DNA from: Rhizobium sp. Root1220
GTDB lineage: Bacteria > Pseudomonadota > Alphaproteobacteria > Rhizobiales > Rhizobiaceae
Reading direction: 5' to 3'
Assembly (NCBI RefSeq): GCF_001426265.1
Contig: NZ_LMDG01000037.1
Span: 124,001 to 188,000 of the forward strand
DNA length: 64,000 nucleotides
Shown: piece by piece, positions 26,345 to 33,416 of the stretch
Layout of the letters: the number at the start of each line of letters is the position of its first letter
Position numbering within the stretch: the first letter of the stretch is position 1
Program-made: the position numbers and the translations under genes
Notes under the pieces: generated by a model
The model's input: the letters and a program-made list of their open reading frames with translations, nothing else
The model's database searches: none
Told to the model about the DNA's origin: nothing

Positions 26345-26348
26345 GGAA

Positions 26349-26368
26349 ACGGCCTATTGAAAGGCCGT
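26349..26368 (-). terminator. Hairpin at the amn 3' end
   Basis: Inverted repeat ACGGCCT/AGGCCGT with a six-base loop spans the amn stop codon. On the minus strand it is followed by TTTCCCTATT. It may serve both convergent genes as a weak terminator. Confidence 0.45.
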
Positions 26369-27853
26369 CTCGAAGAAGCTTCTGAGCTTGCGCGAATGCA
26401 GGGCTTCCGGCGGCATCGCGGCCAGCTTCTGGATCGCGCGGATGCCGATCTGCAGGTGCTGGTTCACCTGTGTCCTGTAGAAGGCGGTAGCCATGCCGGG
26501 CAGCTTCAACTCGCCATGCAGCGGTTTGTCCGAAACGCAGAGGAGCGTTCCGTACGGAACGCGGAAGCGGAATCCGTTGGCGGCAATCGTTGCTGATTCC
26601 ATGTCGAGCGCGATGGCTCGTGCTTGCGACAGGCGCTTGACTGGGCCACGCTGGTCGCGCAGTTCCCAGTTGCGATTGTCGATCGTACCGACCGTACCAG
26701 TGCGCATGATGCGTTTCAGTTCAAAGCCTTCATAGCCTGTTATCTCGGCTACCGCTCCTTCGAGCGCCACCTGCACCTCCGCGAGCGCCGGGATCGGAAC
26801 CCAGACCGGCAGGTCGTCGTCGAGCACGTGGTCTTCGCGCATGTAGGCATGTGCAAGAACATAGTCGCCCAGCCGCTGGCTATTGCGCAGGCCCGCGCAG
26901 TGGCCCAGCATCAGCCAGGCATGCGGCCTGAGGACCGCCACGTGGTCGGTGATCGTCTTTGCGTTGGACGGGCCGACGCCGATGTTGATCATCGTAATCC
27001 CCGCATGCCCCTTTTTCTTCAGATGATAGGCAGGCATCTGGGGAAGGCGTGCGAGCGTGACGTCGATTTCCGGCTGGTTGGAACCTGCGTGGGTAATGAT
27101 ATTCCCGGGTTCCACAAAAGCCGTGTAACCATCGCCGCCGTCAGCCATCAGTTTGCGTGCCCAGGCGCAGAATTCATCGATGTAGAATTGATAGTTGGTA
27201 AACAGGACGAAGTTCTGGAAATGCTGCGCGCCGGTCGCGGTGTAGTGGGCAAGGCGTGCCAACGAGTAGTCGATGCGTTGGGCGGTAAACGGCGCTAGCG
27301 GTGATGGCTCGCCCGGCGGCGGAATATACTCGCCGTTGGCGATCTCGTCGTCCGTCGTGTTCAGATCCGGCGTGTCGAACAGATCGCGCATCGGAATATC
27401 CACGAAGGCTGCGGCGGATGCTTCGACATGAGCACCTTCTCCGAACGCGAAATGCAGCGGGATGGGTGTCGTCGATTCAGAAACAACGACCGGGACGCCG
27501 TGGTTTTTGATCAGGAGACCGAGCTGCTGTTTCAGGTAGTGTCTGAAGAGCTGCGGCCGGGTGATCGTCGTGGTGTAGATGCCGGGAGCGGTTACATGAC
27601 CATAGGAGAGGCGGGTATCCACATGGCCGAAGCTGGTCGTCTCGATACTGACCTGAGGATAGAATGCGCGATAGCGCGCGGTGATCGGAGCGCCCTCGGC
27701 AAGTCTGGCAAATCTGTCGATCAGGAATGAAGTGTTTCGCGTATAAAGCTCCGTCAACGCATCGACGGCCTTGATCGGGTCTTCGAAGGTCTGCGGCACA
27801 AAAGGCGATGGGGCTGAAACTTCGAGAGGCGCGGAAGAGATTCGTTTGCTCAT
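26354..27853 (-). CDS. amn: AMP nucleosidase
   Basis: Cytosolic enzyme that hydrolyses AMP to adenine and ribose 5-phosphate in purine salvage and energy balance. The 499-residue length fits. The N-terminal Amn regulatory domain (about 25-180) precedes the phosphorylase-superfamily catalytic domain (about 280-460). Visible landmarks are VGPSNAKTITDHVAVLRPHAW, LGHCAGLRNSQRLGDYVLAHAY, and ALDMESATIAANGFRFRVPYG, which holds the acidic residue and Met/Glu that contact the ribose. It is a single gene convergent with the small membrane protein gene. Confidence 0.95.
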   Translation of the reverse strand: MSKRISSAPLEVSAPSPFVPQTFEDPIKAVDALTELYTRNTSFLIDRFARLAEGAPITARYRAFYPQVSIETTSFGHVDTRLSYGHVTAPGIYTTTITRPQLFRHYLKQQLGLLIKNHGVPVVVSESTTPIPLHFAFGEGAHVEASAAAFVDIPMRDLFDTPDLNTTDDEIANGEYIPPPGEPSPLAPFTAQRIDYSLARLAHYTATGAQHFQNFVLFTNYQFYIDEFCAWARKLMADGGDGYTAFVEPGNIITHAGSNQPEIDVTLARLPQMPAYHLKKKGHAGITMINIGVGPSNAKTITDHVAVLRPHAWLMLGHCAGLRNSQRLGDYVLAHAYMREDHVLDDDLPVWVPIPALAEVQVALEGAVAEITGYEGFELKRIMRTGTVGTIDNRNWELRDQRGPVKRLSQARAIALDMESATIAANGFRFRVPYGTLLCVSDKPLHGELKLPGMATAFYRTQVNQHLQIGIRAIQKLAAMPPEALHSRKLRSFFETAFQ

Positions 27854-27938
27854 GCGCCATTATAGAGTGTTGTTTTTAACAAGCAAACGACGTGTCGTAG
27901 ATCAAGCGGGGTGTGCGGTCTCCATGTGCCGATACGGA

Positions 27939-28115
27939 TCAGCGCATGGCGGTGCATACCGGGCCGCTACCTTCGAGGCAGGTGTAATTGGCTCCGAAGT
28001 GTGACTGTGCACCGCCCCCGGCGTTGCGCGTGACCGCCGCCGAAAATGTGACGGCGAAGATCGCCGCGAACAGCGTAATGATAGTGAAGCGTCTTGCCAC
28101 GATGAGCATGTCCAT
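27939..28115 (-). CDS. Small secreted or anchored peptide, hypothetical
   Basis: A 58-residue frame: a basic N-terminus (MDMLIVARRF), a hydrophobic helix (about 11-27, TIITLFAAIFAVTFSAA), and a short Gly-rich tail with two cysteines in TCLEGSGPVC that could form a disulfide outside the cytoplasm. No homologue comes to mind. The ribosome binding site is weak (GGGG nine bases before ATG). The protein-like pattern (signal helix then a Cys pair) is better than any competing frame here. It lies between amn and the DUF2147 gene on the same strand. Moderate confidence only. Confidence 0.5.
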   Translation of the reverse strand: MDMLIVARRFTIITLFAAIFAVTFSAAVTRNAGGGAQSHFGANYTCLEGSGPVCTAMR

Positions 28116-28257
28116 GTGCTTGCCCCGATGTCGCCTTAGCGTTGAGGCAGTTTTGCCACCTTTCGGCTGAACCTGTGCTGATATTGCGGTTCATCGTGCG
28201 TTCAGGAAACCGGCCGGCCATGGCCGCATGCGCCGCGTTTTTCCGGCGGTCGCTGTT

Positions 28258-28596
28258 TCAGAGACGCGTCCACGTCTGGGATTTGCAGAGAACCGCCATG
28301 ACGCAGCCCTTCATCCGCAATGAACGTCCCGAAACCGTGCCCGATCCACTATATGTCTGGTCTTTCGCCGGATCGGTTATCTCGCCAACGTAGGTACCGC
28401 CCGTACCCGCGAGGATCCCAATCTTCCTGCCGGCATATCGGCCCGTCTTCAGCGTGATGCAATAGCTTCCGCTGCAGGACGCAATCACGGCCGTATCGCC
28501 GGCAGCAGTTTTCCAGTTGCCGAGAATCGGCTCGGCCGCATTTGCCAGTGTTGCCGAGACTGCCAGTGTGGTGGCGAGAATGAAGCGTCGGATCAT
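28258..28596 (-). CDS. DUF2147 domain protein, periplasmic
   Basis: Secreted protein of 112 residues. The signal peptide MIRRFILATTLAVSATLANA is followed by AEPILGNWKTAAGD, the usual opening of DUF2147 (a lipocalin-like beta barrel), then the repeated strands GRYAGRKIGILAG and ITDPAKDQTYSGSGTVSGRSLRMKGCV. Four cysteines (ASCSGSYC and GCVMAVLC) may form disulfides in the periplasm. The function of the family is unknown. The ATG at 28596 is chosen because a signal peptide begins there; an upstream in-frame codon would bury it. Confidence 0.82.
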   Translation of the reverse strand: MIRRFILATTLAVSATLANAAEPILGNWKTAAGDTAVIASCSGSYCITLKTGRYAGRKIGILAGTGGTYVGEITDPAKDQTYSGSGTVSGRSLRMKGCVMAVLCKSQTWTRL

Positions 28597-29031
28597 GTGG
28601 TACTCCGTTGAAGTCGTGGTTGCGCGGAAAATACCTGACGCGAATGTAAAGATAAATGACTGATGCCGGAATGGCGGCAAAGAGAAGGTAGGAAGACCCA
28701 CGAGATAGCGTTTGCGATTTCTGAAGCTGATTTCTTGGTGAACGAAGGGTTGATTTTGATATCTTAATTTTTCGTAAATGCGACAAGAAAATCCTTAATA
28801 TGCAAGGACTCCGATGTTTAACAAAAAACCAAGTTTACCAAGCGTTTGCACTTTGTTTGTCTCAAATTAATCATGCATTTTAGGCGTTTTTTGAAAGCCA
28901 TCCCTCATAGTGAACCCATCAAACGAGCGGGGCAAACCCGCCGGACCGAAGGGACCAAAAGCCGCGTTAGACGGCAAGGCCCGGAAGGTAAAACAGGGTA
29001 AGTCGACAACAGGCTAAACAGGGATAAACCG
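28597..29031. other. AT-rich gap with structured leader before the Sel1 gene
   Basis: The left 300 bases are AT-rich and hold no gene. The last 130 bases, directly before the Sel1 gene, are compositionally different (purine-rich) and contain two small hairpins: GCGGG-GCAAA-CCCGC near 28928-28942 and GCCG-CGTTAGA-CGGC near 28963-28977. This looks like a structured 5' leader or a small RNA joined to the gene. I do not match it to a named RNA family. Confidence 0.4.
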
Positions 29032-29298
29032 ATGGCACGCTTTGAAATGCACAACGCTGAAATGGCCACCATGGGTGGCGAAAACAACGCCGATGTCTTC
29101 TGCGAGATGGGTCTCGTCTACGCCACTGGCCGCGGCTGCGCCGTCGATCTGGTCGCGGCTCACAAATGGCTGAACATAGCGGCAATCAAGGGCAACGACC
29201 GCGCCGCGGAGCTTCGTGCTGATGTTGCCGCAAGCATGGACAAGATGCAACTTGCAGCCGCGCTCCGCGCCGCCCGCGAATGGATGACCGTTCACTGA
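29032..29298 (+). CDS. Sel1-like repeat protein, short
   Basis: An 88-residue protein with one clear Sel1 repeat: CEMGLVYATGRGCAVDLVAAHKWLNIAA (about residues 24-51), followed by a helix pair KGNDRAAELRADVAASM that makes a partial second repeat. Sel1 proteins are alpha-helical scaffolds used in protein-protein contacts. There is no signal peptide, so it is cytosolic, unlike most Sel1 proteins. The upstream leader is unusually structured. The ribosome binding site is weak (AGGGATAAACC before the ATG). The partner is unknown. Confidence 0.8.
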   Translation: MARFEMHNAEMATMGGENNADVFCEMGLVYATGRGCAVDLVAAHKWLNIAAIKGNDRAAELRADVAASMDKMQLAAALRAAREWMTVH

Positions 29299-29381
29299 GA
29301 ATTGCCGCAAGACGGTTGCGACAAGAAAACAACCTCAAAAGAGGGAGCTGGCGGCGCGGCTTTGCAATGCCAGGTAAAGAA

Positions 29382-29417
29382 GAACCGCGACCGGTTGAAA
29401 CAAGGCCGGCGCGGTTC
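29382..29417 (-). terminator. Terminator of the HisC-like aminotransferase gene
   Basis: Long hairpin: GAACCGCG and CCGG pair with CCGG and CGCGGTTC around an 11-base loop with one bulge. On the minus strand, after the aminotransferase stop, it is followed by TTCTTTACC. It may also end the convergent Sel1 transcript. Confidence 0.55.
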
Positions 29418-29429
29418 GCTGCAATTTCC

Positions 29430-30542
29430 CTAGCCGAGCGATTTTAGAACAAGCGGCAAGGCTTGCTCGAGGAGAGCCATATCGGCTTCCGGGCCGACGC
29501 TGACGCGGACGCAGCGGTTGAGGGGCGCGACCCCGGGCATGCGGATAAAGACGCCGTGCTGCATCAGCCCATCGACGATGGCCCGCGCAAAGGTGCCATC
29601 GCGTCCGGCATCGACTGCCACGAAGTTCGTCGCAGATGGCAGGGCAATCAGGCCGTTGGCCTTGGCAATGCCAGAAATCCTGTCGCGCGCCGACTGAATT
29701 CTACCGATCACCTCGGTCAGGTAAGGCTGATCCCGAAGTGCGGCCAGCGCCGCGGCCGTCGCGAGACGGTTCATACCGAAATGGTTGCGAATCTTGTCGA
29801 AAGCGAGTGCCGTGCCGGGAGTTGAAACGACGTAGCCGATCCGAGCACCTGCCAGCCCGTAGGCCTTCGAGAAAGTACGGGTGCGCACGATATTGGGCAA
29901 GTCGATCAACGTACCGATGGGAGGCAGCGATCCGAGCGGACCGGTTTCGCTATAGGCTTCGTCGAGGATGAGCAGCGTGGTATCAGGCAGCGCCCGGGCG
30001 AAGGAGACGATGCTGTCGGCATCCCACCAGCTGCCCATCGGATTGTCCGGGTTGGCGAAGTAGACCAGCGGTGCGTTTTCGCGCCTGACAGCGTCAAGCA
30101 AACCATCGAGATTTTCGCGGTCGCCGACATATGGGACCGTCACCAGCCTGCCGCCGAAACCCACGACATGGAAATTGAAGGTCGGATATCCGCCGAGTGA
30201 GGTCACGACCGGCGCGCCTGGTTCGATCACCAGCCGGACGATCTGCCCCAGCAGCTCATCGATCCCGCCGCCGATCGCAATGTTGGCGGCGCCCACCCCG
30301 AGATGCGCGGCCAGCGCCTCCTTCAGCTCGTAGTTTTCCGGATCGTTGTATTTCCAGATATCGCCTGCGTGCTCGCGCATCGCTGCCAGCACGGAGGGCG
30401 CCGGGCCGAAACCGCTCTCGTTGGCGCCGATGCGGGCCTTGACCTGAAGCCCTCGCTGGCGCTCGATGGCTTCGGGACCGACGAAAGGCACGGTGGAGGG
30501 GAGGGCGTTGGCCAGCGGCGTGAAGCGCGAGAAGGCGGACAT
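29430..30542 (-). CDS. HisC-like PLP aminotransferase
   Basis: Class I/II fold PLP-dependent aminotransferase of 370 residues, close to histidinol-phosphate aminotransferase. Landmarks are IGANESGFGP near the N-terminus, YNDPENYELKEALA, FANPDNPMGSWW (cofactor Asn), LILDEAYSE (Asp and Tyr), and the Schiff-base lysine in TRTFSKAYGLAGARIGYVV. The C-terminal arginine motif is NRCVRVSVGP. Rhizobia have several HisC paralogues. No other his genes are nearby, so this may act on another amino acid or 2-oxo acid. It is a single gene with a terminator. Confidence 0.88.
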   Translation of the reverse strand: MSAFSRFTPLANALPSTVPFVGPEAIERQRGLQVKARIGANESGFGPAPSVLAAMREHAGDIWKYNDPENYELKEALAAHLGVGAANIAIGGGIDELLGQIVRLVIEPGAPVVTSLGGYPTFNFHVVGFGGRLVTVPYVGDRENLDGLLDAVRRENAPLVYFANPDNPMGSWWDADSIVSFARALPDTTLLILDEAYSETGPLGSLPPIGTLIDLPNIVRTRTFSKAYGLAGARIGYVVSTPGTALAFDKIRNHFGMNRLATAAALAALRDQPYLTEVIGRIQSARDRISGIAKANGLIALPSATNFVAVDAGRDGTFARAIVDGLMQHGVFIRMPGVAPLNRCVRVSVGPEADMALLEQALPLVLKSLG

Positions 30543-30637
30543 TCGAAAGCAATTTCCCGGAAGCTGTGTGGAACCGCGCCAACAATATGCCCTGCCGTCG
30601 CCAAGGCAAGGAAGATTATTCCAGCGGCGCTTGGATT

Positions 30638-31033
30638 CTACATTCGCGCAGAGCCGCGGGCGGCTGTCGCTTCCATATTTCCGATCATGAAGTCAGCACG
30701 AACGACGCGCCGGAGTACCTCAGGCTCGATGGTATTGATGAAGCGCACGCCGATTCGCTCGTCGTTTCGGTACACCTCGGCGCAACCGATCCGGTACGCG
30801 AGACCGAGAATGTTAAGGTAGTAGTGCTTGGGCAATCCAGCGGCCGATGAAACGACGAACGTCGCGCCGCCGCGCGAGATATCGACGATCTCCGCACTGC
30901 GGATGGAAATGCCTGTCAGGCAGGGCCGAACAGCGATGATACGCGCTGGCCGTCTTACGCTGAACTGTTCCCAGCGTGTTTCATAGACCGCGGACTTGAC
31001 GGTCGCCAGGTGGGTGGCGCGTAGCATCTGCAT
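30638..31033 (-). CDS. PilZ domain protein, canonical c-di-GMP motif
   Basis: Small cytosolic PilZ protein, 131 residues. Both c-di-GMP-binding motifs are intact: RRPAR (27-31, RxxxR) and DISRGG (51-56, D/NxSxxG). The following beta barrel includes YLNILGLAYRIGCAEVYRNDERIGVRF. It has a GAGGAG site 10 bases before the first ATG; a second ATG two codons on is possible. It is a probable c-di-GMP effector of unknown output. A second, degenerate PilZ protein is encoded about 1.2 kb away. Confidence 0.88.
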   Translation of the reverse strand: MQMLRATHLATVKSAVYETRWEQFSVRRPARIIAVRPCLTGISIRSAEIVDISRGGATFVVSSAAGLPKHYYLNILGLAYRIGCAEVYRNDERIGVRFINTIEPEVLRRVVRADFMIGNMEATAARGSARM

Positions 31034-31160
31034 TCCACGTGTCTCCTCAAACCAGGGTTTTCCCAGTTTTACTCGGGCAGCCTCACACGAATGCTTTTCG
31101 TATTCATCAACTGAGAAGATACAATTTTAAGGAAGACGGATTTTGATCGCCGACGACCAG

Positions 31161-31562
31161 TCAGGCGAATAGGCGAGCGACCGTGAAGCCGCTTGCCGCA
31201 GTCAGCGAAGTGAGGAATGTGCCCCATCCAATATCGATCACCGCCATCGCAACAGGCCAGTTCCTCAACGTTGCGAGATTGGTGATCTCGTAGGTGCCAT
31301 AGGCCGCGAGCCCGAGGACCGCACCGTAGACGATTGCCATGATCAAGGATCCCGCGGATAAGGCGGGAAGTACTGCAAGGATGACAACGGCTGCTGCAAA
31401 GAAAATGTAGAAGACCACGGCAATCCCAAGATTAGGAGAGGGGAGCATCATATCTCCTAACTGGTCACGGTAGAAAGTTCGCGCGACCAGGCCGAGCCAG
31501 ATTGCATCCACTGCAAGCAGTGCCACAAGCGAACCACCATACGCGACAAATGCTATTTTCAT
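31161..31562 (-). CDS. DUF2177 family membrane protein
   Basis: Inner-membrane protein of 133 residues with four predicted helices. DUF2177 landmarks are DAIWLGLVARTFYRDQLG after TM1 and TYEITNLATLRNWP between TM3 and TM4, followed by DIGWGTFLT. Function is unknown for the family. It is divergent from the host-attachment-family gene with 166 bases between starts. No partner is evident. Confidence 0.9.
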   Translation of the reverse strand: MKIAFVAYGGSLVALLAVDAIWLGLVARTFYRDQLGDMMLPSPNLGIAVVFYIFFAAAVVILAVLPALSAGSLIMAIVYGAVLGLAAYGTYEITNLATLRNWPVAMAVIDIGWGTFLTSLTAASGFTVARLFA

Positions 31563-31644
31563 GTCTTGCCTCGCTTCGTTTCGTTAGTTCTACGCGCAAA
31601 AAGAGGTTCGGATTGTCGAGCGTGAAAATTCTCTCTGAATCACC

Positions 31645-31669
31645 CGAACTCTTTGACCGGCCACACGTT
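31645..31669 (+). promoter_or_regulatory. Candidate EcfG/RpoE2-type promoter
   Basis: CGAAC (31645-31649), 16 bases, then CGTT (31666-31669), 60 bases before the host-attachment gene. The general stress sigma factor of alphaproteobacteria prefers GGAAC-N16/17-CGTT, so there is one mismatch at the first base. The match is seen; regulation is inference. Confidence 0.4.
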
Positions 31670-31728
31670 TTTATTGGGCGACCGGCTTGCGTCGTGATGA
31701 TTCAAAATGAAATAGCGAGGAAACAAAA

Positions 31729-32175
31729 ATGGCTGACATTAGAGTCCCCTGGGAATCATGGGTCGTTGTCTGCGATGGAGCCAAGGCTCTGTTTATGCAG
31801 AACTCCGGCGATGCCGAACTGATGAACTTGAGGGTGCAGGAGACGTTGGCCCAGCCGAACGAGGCAGACAGGGAGATCGGGACCGACAAGCCAGGCCGAA
31901 CACACGCCGCCGACGGATTCAGCGGGAGCGCCGTCGAAGAGACGGACTGGCACGAACAGGCTGAAGTCGAATTCCTGAAGCAGGTGGCGCGCAAGCTTGA
32001 CGAACTGGTGCATCAGAAAGAAGCCAAACGCATCCTGTTGGTGGCGCCACCGAGGGCTCTTGGCACACTCAGGCCGAACATCAGCGCGGATGCCCAAGCT
32101 GCGATAACCGGTGAGATTGCGAAGGACTACACAAATCTGCCGGTCGATCAGATCGAGCGGCATCTGACCGCGTGA
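31729..32175 (+). CDS. Host attachment family protein
   Basis: A 148-residue soluble protein of the Host_attach family, named after an Agrobacterium locus said to be needed for plant attachment. The N-terminal strand WVVVCDGAKALFMQ, the central acidic linker (DREIGTDKPGRTHAADGF), and the C-terminal KRILLVAPPRALGTLRPNIS followed by KDYTNLPVDQIERHL match the family, whose fold resembles eRF1 domain 2. The biochemical role is not established. It has a GAGG site before the ATG, a candidate stress promoter upstream, and a strong terminator downstream, so it is a single-gene unit. Confidence 0.9.
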   Translation: MADIRVPWESWVVVCDGAKALFMQNSGDAELMNLRVQETLAQPNEADREIGTDKPGRTHAADGFSGSAVEETDWHEQAEVEFLKQVARKLDELVHQKEAKRILLVAPPRALGTLRPNISADAQAAITGEIAKDYTNLPVDQIERHLTA

Positions 32176-32189
32176 GGGCTGACATGATG

Positions 32190-32217
32190 ACGCGGGCTAA
32201 CAGCCCGCGTTTTGTTT
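32190..32217 (+). terminator. Rho-independent terminator
   Basis: Perfect 9-bp stem ACGCGGGCT/AGCCCGCGT with a 3-base loop, followed by TTTGTTT. It ends the host-attachment gene transcript. Confidence 0.88.
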
Positions 32218-32235
32218 CCGGATGCGTATCTCTAT

Positions 32236-32574
32236 TCACGTCTCAAAATTCAGTCGCAGCACGTGATGCAGAAATTCCGCGTTGATCAGCATGTTGAAGC
32301 TGATTGTCACCAGCTCGCCGTCGCGCTTGACCACTGTCGACCCGATTTCATCGTGAATACCGAGGATTTCCAGGTAGAAATTGTTTGGAACTTCAAGGCT
32401 TGGGCTCACTTCCAGCACGGCCCCGGCGAGCGTGATGGTACGGATCAGGCATTTGACCTGGGTGCCCGTGCTCAGGTGATGGCCGACGAAGATGATCTTG
32501 CCCGGCCGGTCGAGAGAGAACTCCCGATAGGTCTGTTCCGGTTGCTCGGTATCGAGGTGCGTCTGAAAGGCCAC
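32236..32574 (-). CDS. PilZ-like protein, degenerate ligand motifs
   Basis: A 112-residue PilZ-fold protein related in outline to the canonical PilZ protein nearby (shared PNNFYLEILGIHDEIGSTVVKRDGE barrel part). The c-di-GMP motifs are lost: RPGKI (23-27) lacks the second arginine of RxxxR, and TITLAG (46-51) replaces D/NxSxxG. It probably does not bind c-di-GMP in the standard way and may instead bind a protein, as other non-binding PilZ domains do (inference). It is followed on the other side by the terminator of the host-attachment gene. Confidence 0.8.
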   Translation of the reverse strand: MAFQTHLDTEQPEQTYREFSLDRPGKIIFVGHHLSTGTQVKCLIRTITLAGAVLEVSPSLEVPNNFYLEILGIHDEIGSTVVKRDGELVTISFNMLINAEFLHHVLRLNFET

Positions 32575-32912
32575 GGCAGCCTCCGCCTGTTGTGTGTGTT
32601 GAGACTAACGCGATAATGCTGACAACGTCTGAACAAGCTCTTTAAAACCCCAACCTTATGCGTGTCTGGACAGAGAAATGGGTCAGTATCGGGCAAAACC
32701 GGCTGATGGTGCCTCTTATCTGTGCATCTTGACACTGCGCATGGCTTCAAGCATATCAAACGCGGTTTCGAGGCACCGGCCGCTCGCGGATGATAAATCC
32801 ATGGTGAAGTCTTCGACAGAAATGGTCGCAGCCCACTGGTGCATGCTGACTGGCGGCAATGCGAGCTCCCATCTACAGTCGAATGTGGCATGCCTTCCGA
32901 AAGGCTGAACCT
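32575..32912. other. Divergent intergenic region
   Basis: A 338-bp gap between the degenerate PilZ gene and the glyoxalase-like gene. One open frame of about 75 codons crosses it but lacks a ribosome binding site and looks non-coding. Promoters for both flanking genes are expected. No structure stood out. Confidence 0.4.
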
Positions 32913-33350
32913 ATGACGACGATCTATCCTGCCATCGATGAGCTGAAAGCTCAGGCAAAGCGGCTCCGCCAGGCGATGGAAACGCGCGGCACGGCAGTTT
33001 CACACAGCACCGCGCTTGAACTCGTTGCCCAGCAGCATGGCGTTCGCGATTGGAACACGCTGACTGCGCTCTCTTCTAAACCGAATGCCGACCCCGTTAC
33101 CTTGCTCTCCGTGGGGTCGCAGGTGCGTGGCCGTTACCTGAATCAGCCTTTCAGCGGCAAGGTTCTGGCACTCGCCGAGACCGGTGGTGGGCTCCACAAG
33201 ATCACCATCCATTTCGACGAGCCGGTTGACGTCGTGACGTTCGATAGTTTCTCGGCCTTCCGCCAGCGCGTCAGCGCCCAGATAGATGGCAGTGGTGCAT
33301 CGCCACGGAAGACATCGAACGGTCTGCCGCAGCTCATTCTCAGCATCTGA
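32913..33350 (+). CDS. Glyoxalase superfamily-like protein
   Basis: A 145-residue protein. The N-terminal helix pair DELKAQAKRLRQAMETRG followed by SHSTALELVAQQHGVRDWNTL is the hallmark of a family annotated as glyoxalase-superfamily (Glyoxalase_8) in proteobacteria; the C-terminal part (about 70-140, GSQVRGRYLNQPFSGKVLAL) is a small beta domain. No metal-binding His/Glu set of true glyoxalase I is visible, so an enzymatic role is doubtful. It lies 66 bases upstream of the MATE gene on the same strand and may be co-transcribed. Confidence 0.75.
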   Translation: MTTIYPAIDELKAQAKRLRQAMETRGTAVSHSTALELVAQQHGVRDWNTLTALSSKPNADPVTLLSVGSQVRGRYLNQPFSGKVLALAETGGGLHKITIHFDEPVDVVTFDSFSAFRQRVSAQIDGSGASPRKTSNGLPQLILSI

Positions 33351-33416
33351 GCCATCCGAACTCCTTTTTGAAACGGCAAACCTTGCAGGGTGTGCCGTTA
33401 TCGCGCGGATCCGCCC

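Noticed and set aside
33372..33399. AACGGCA/TGCCGTT hairpin between the glyoxalase-like and MATE genes as a terminator
   Set aside because: No U-tract follows, and the two genes may be co-transcribed; kept only as a note in the MATE entry.
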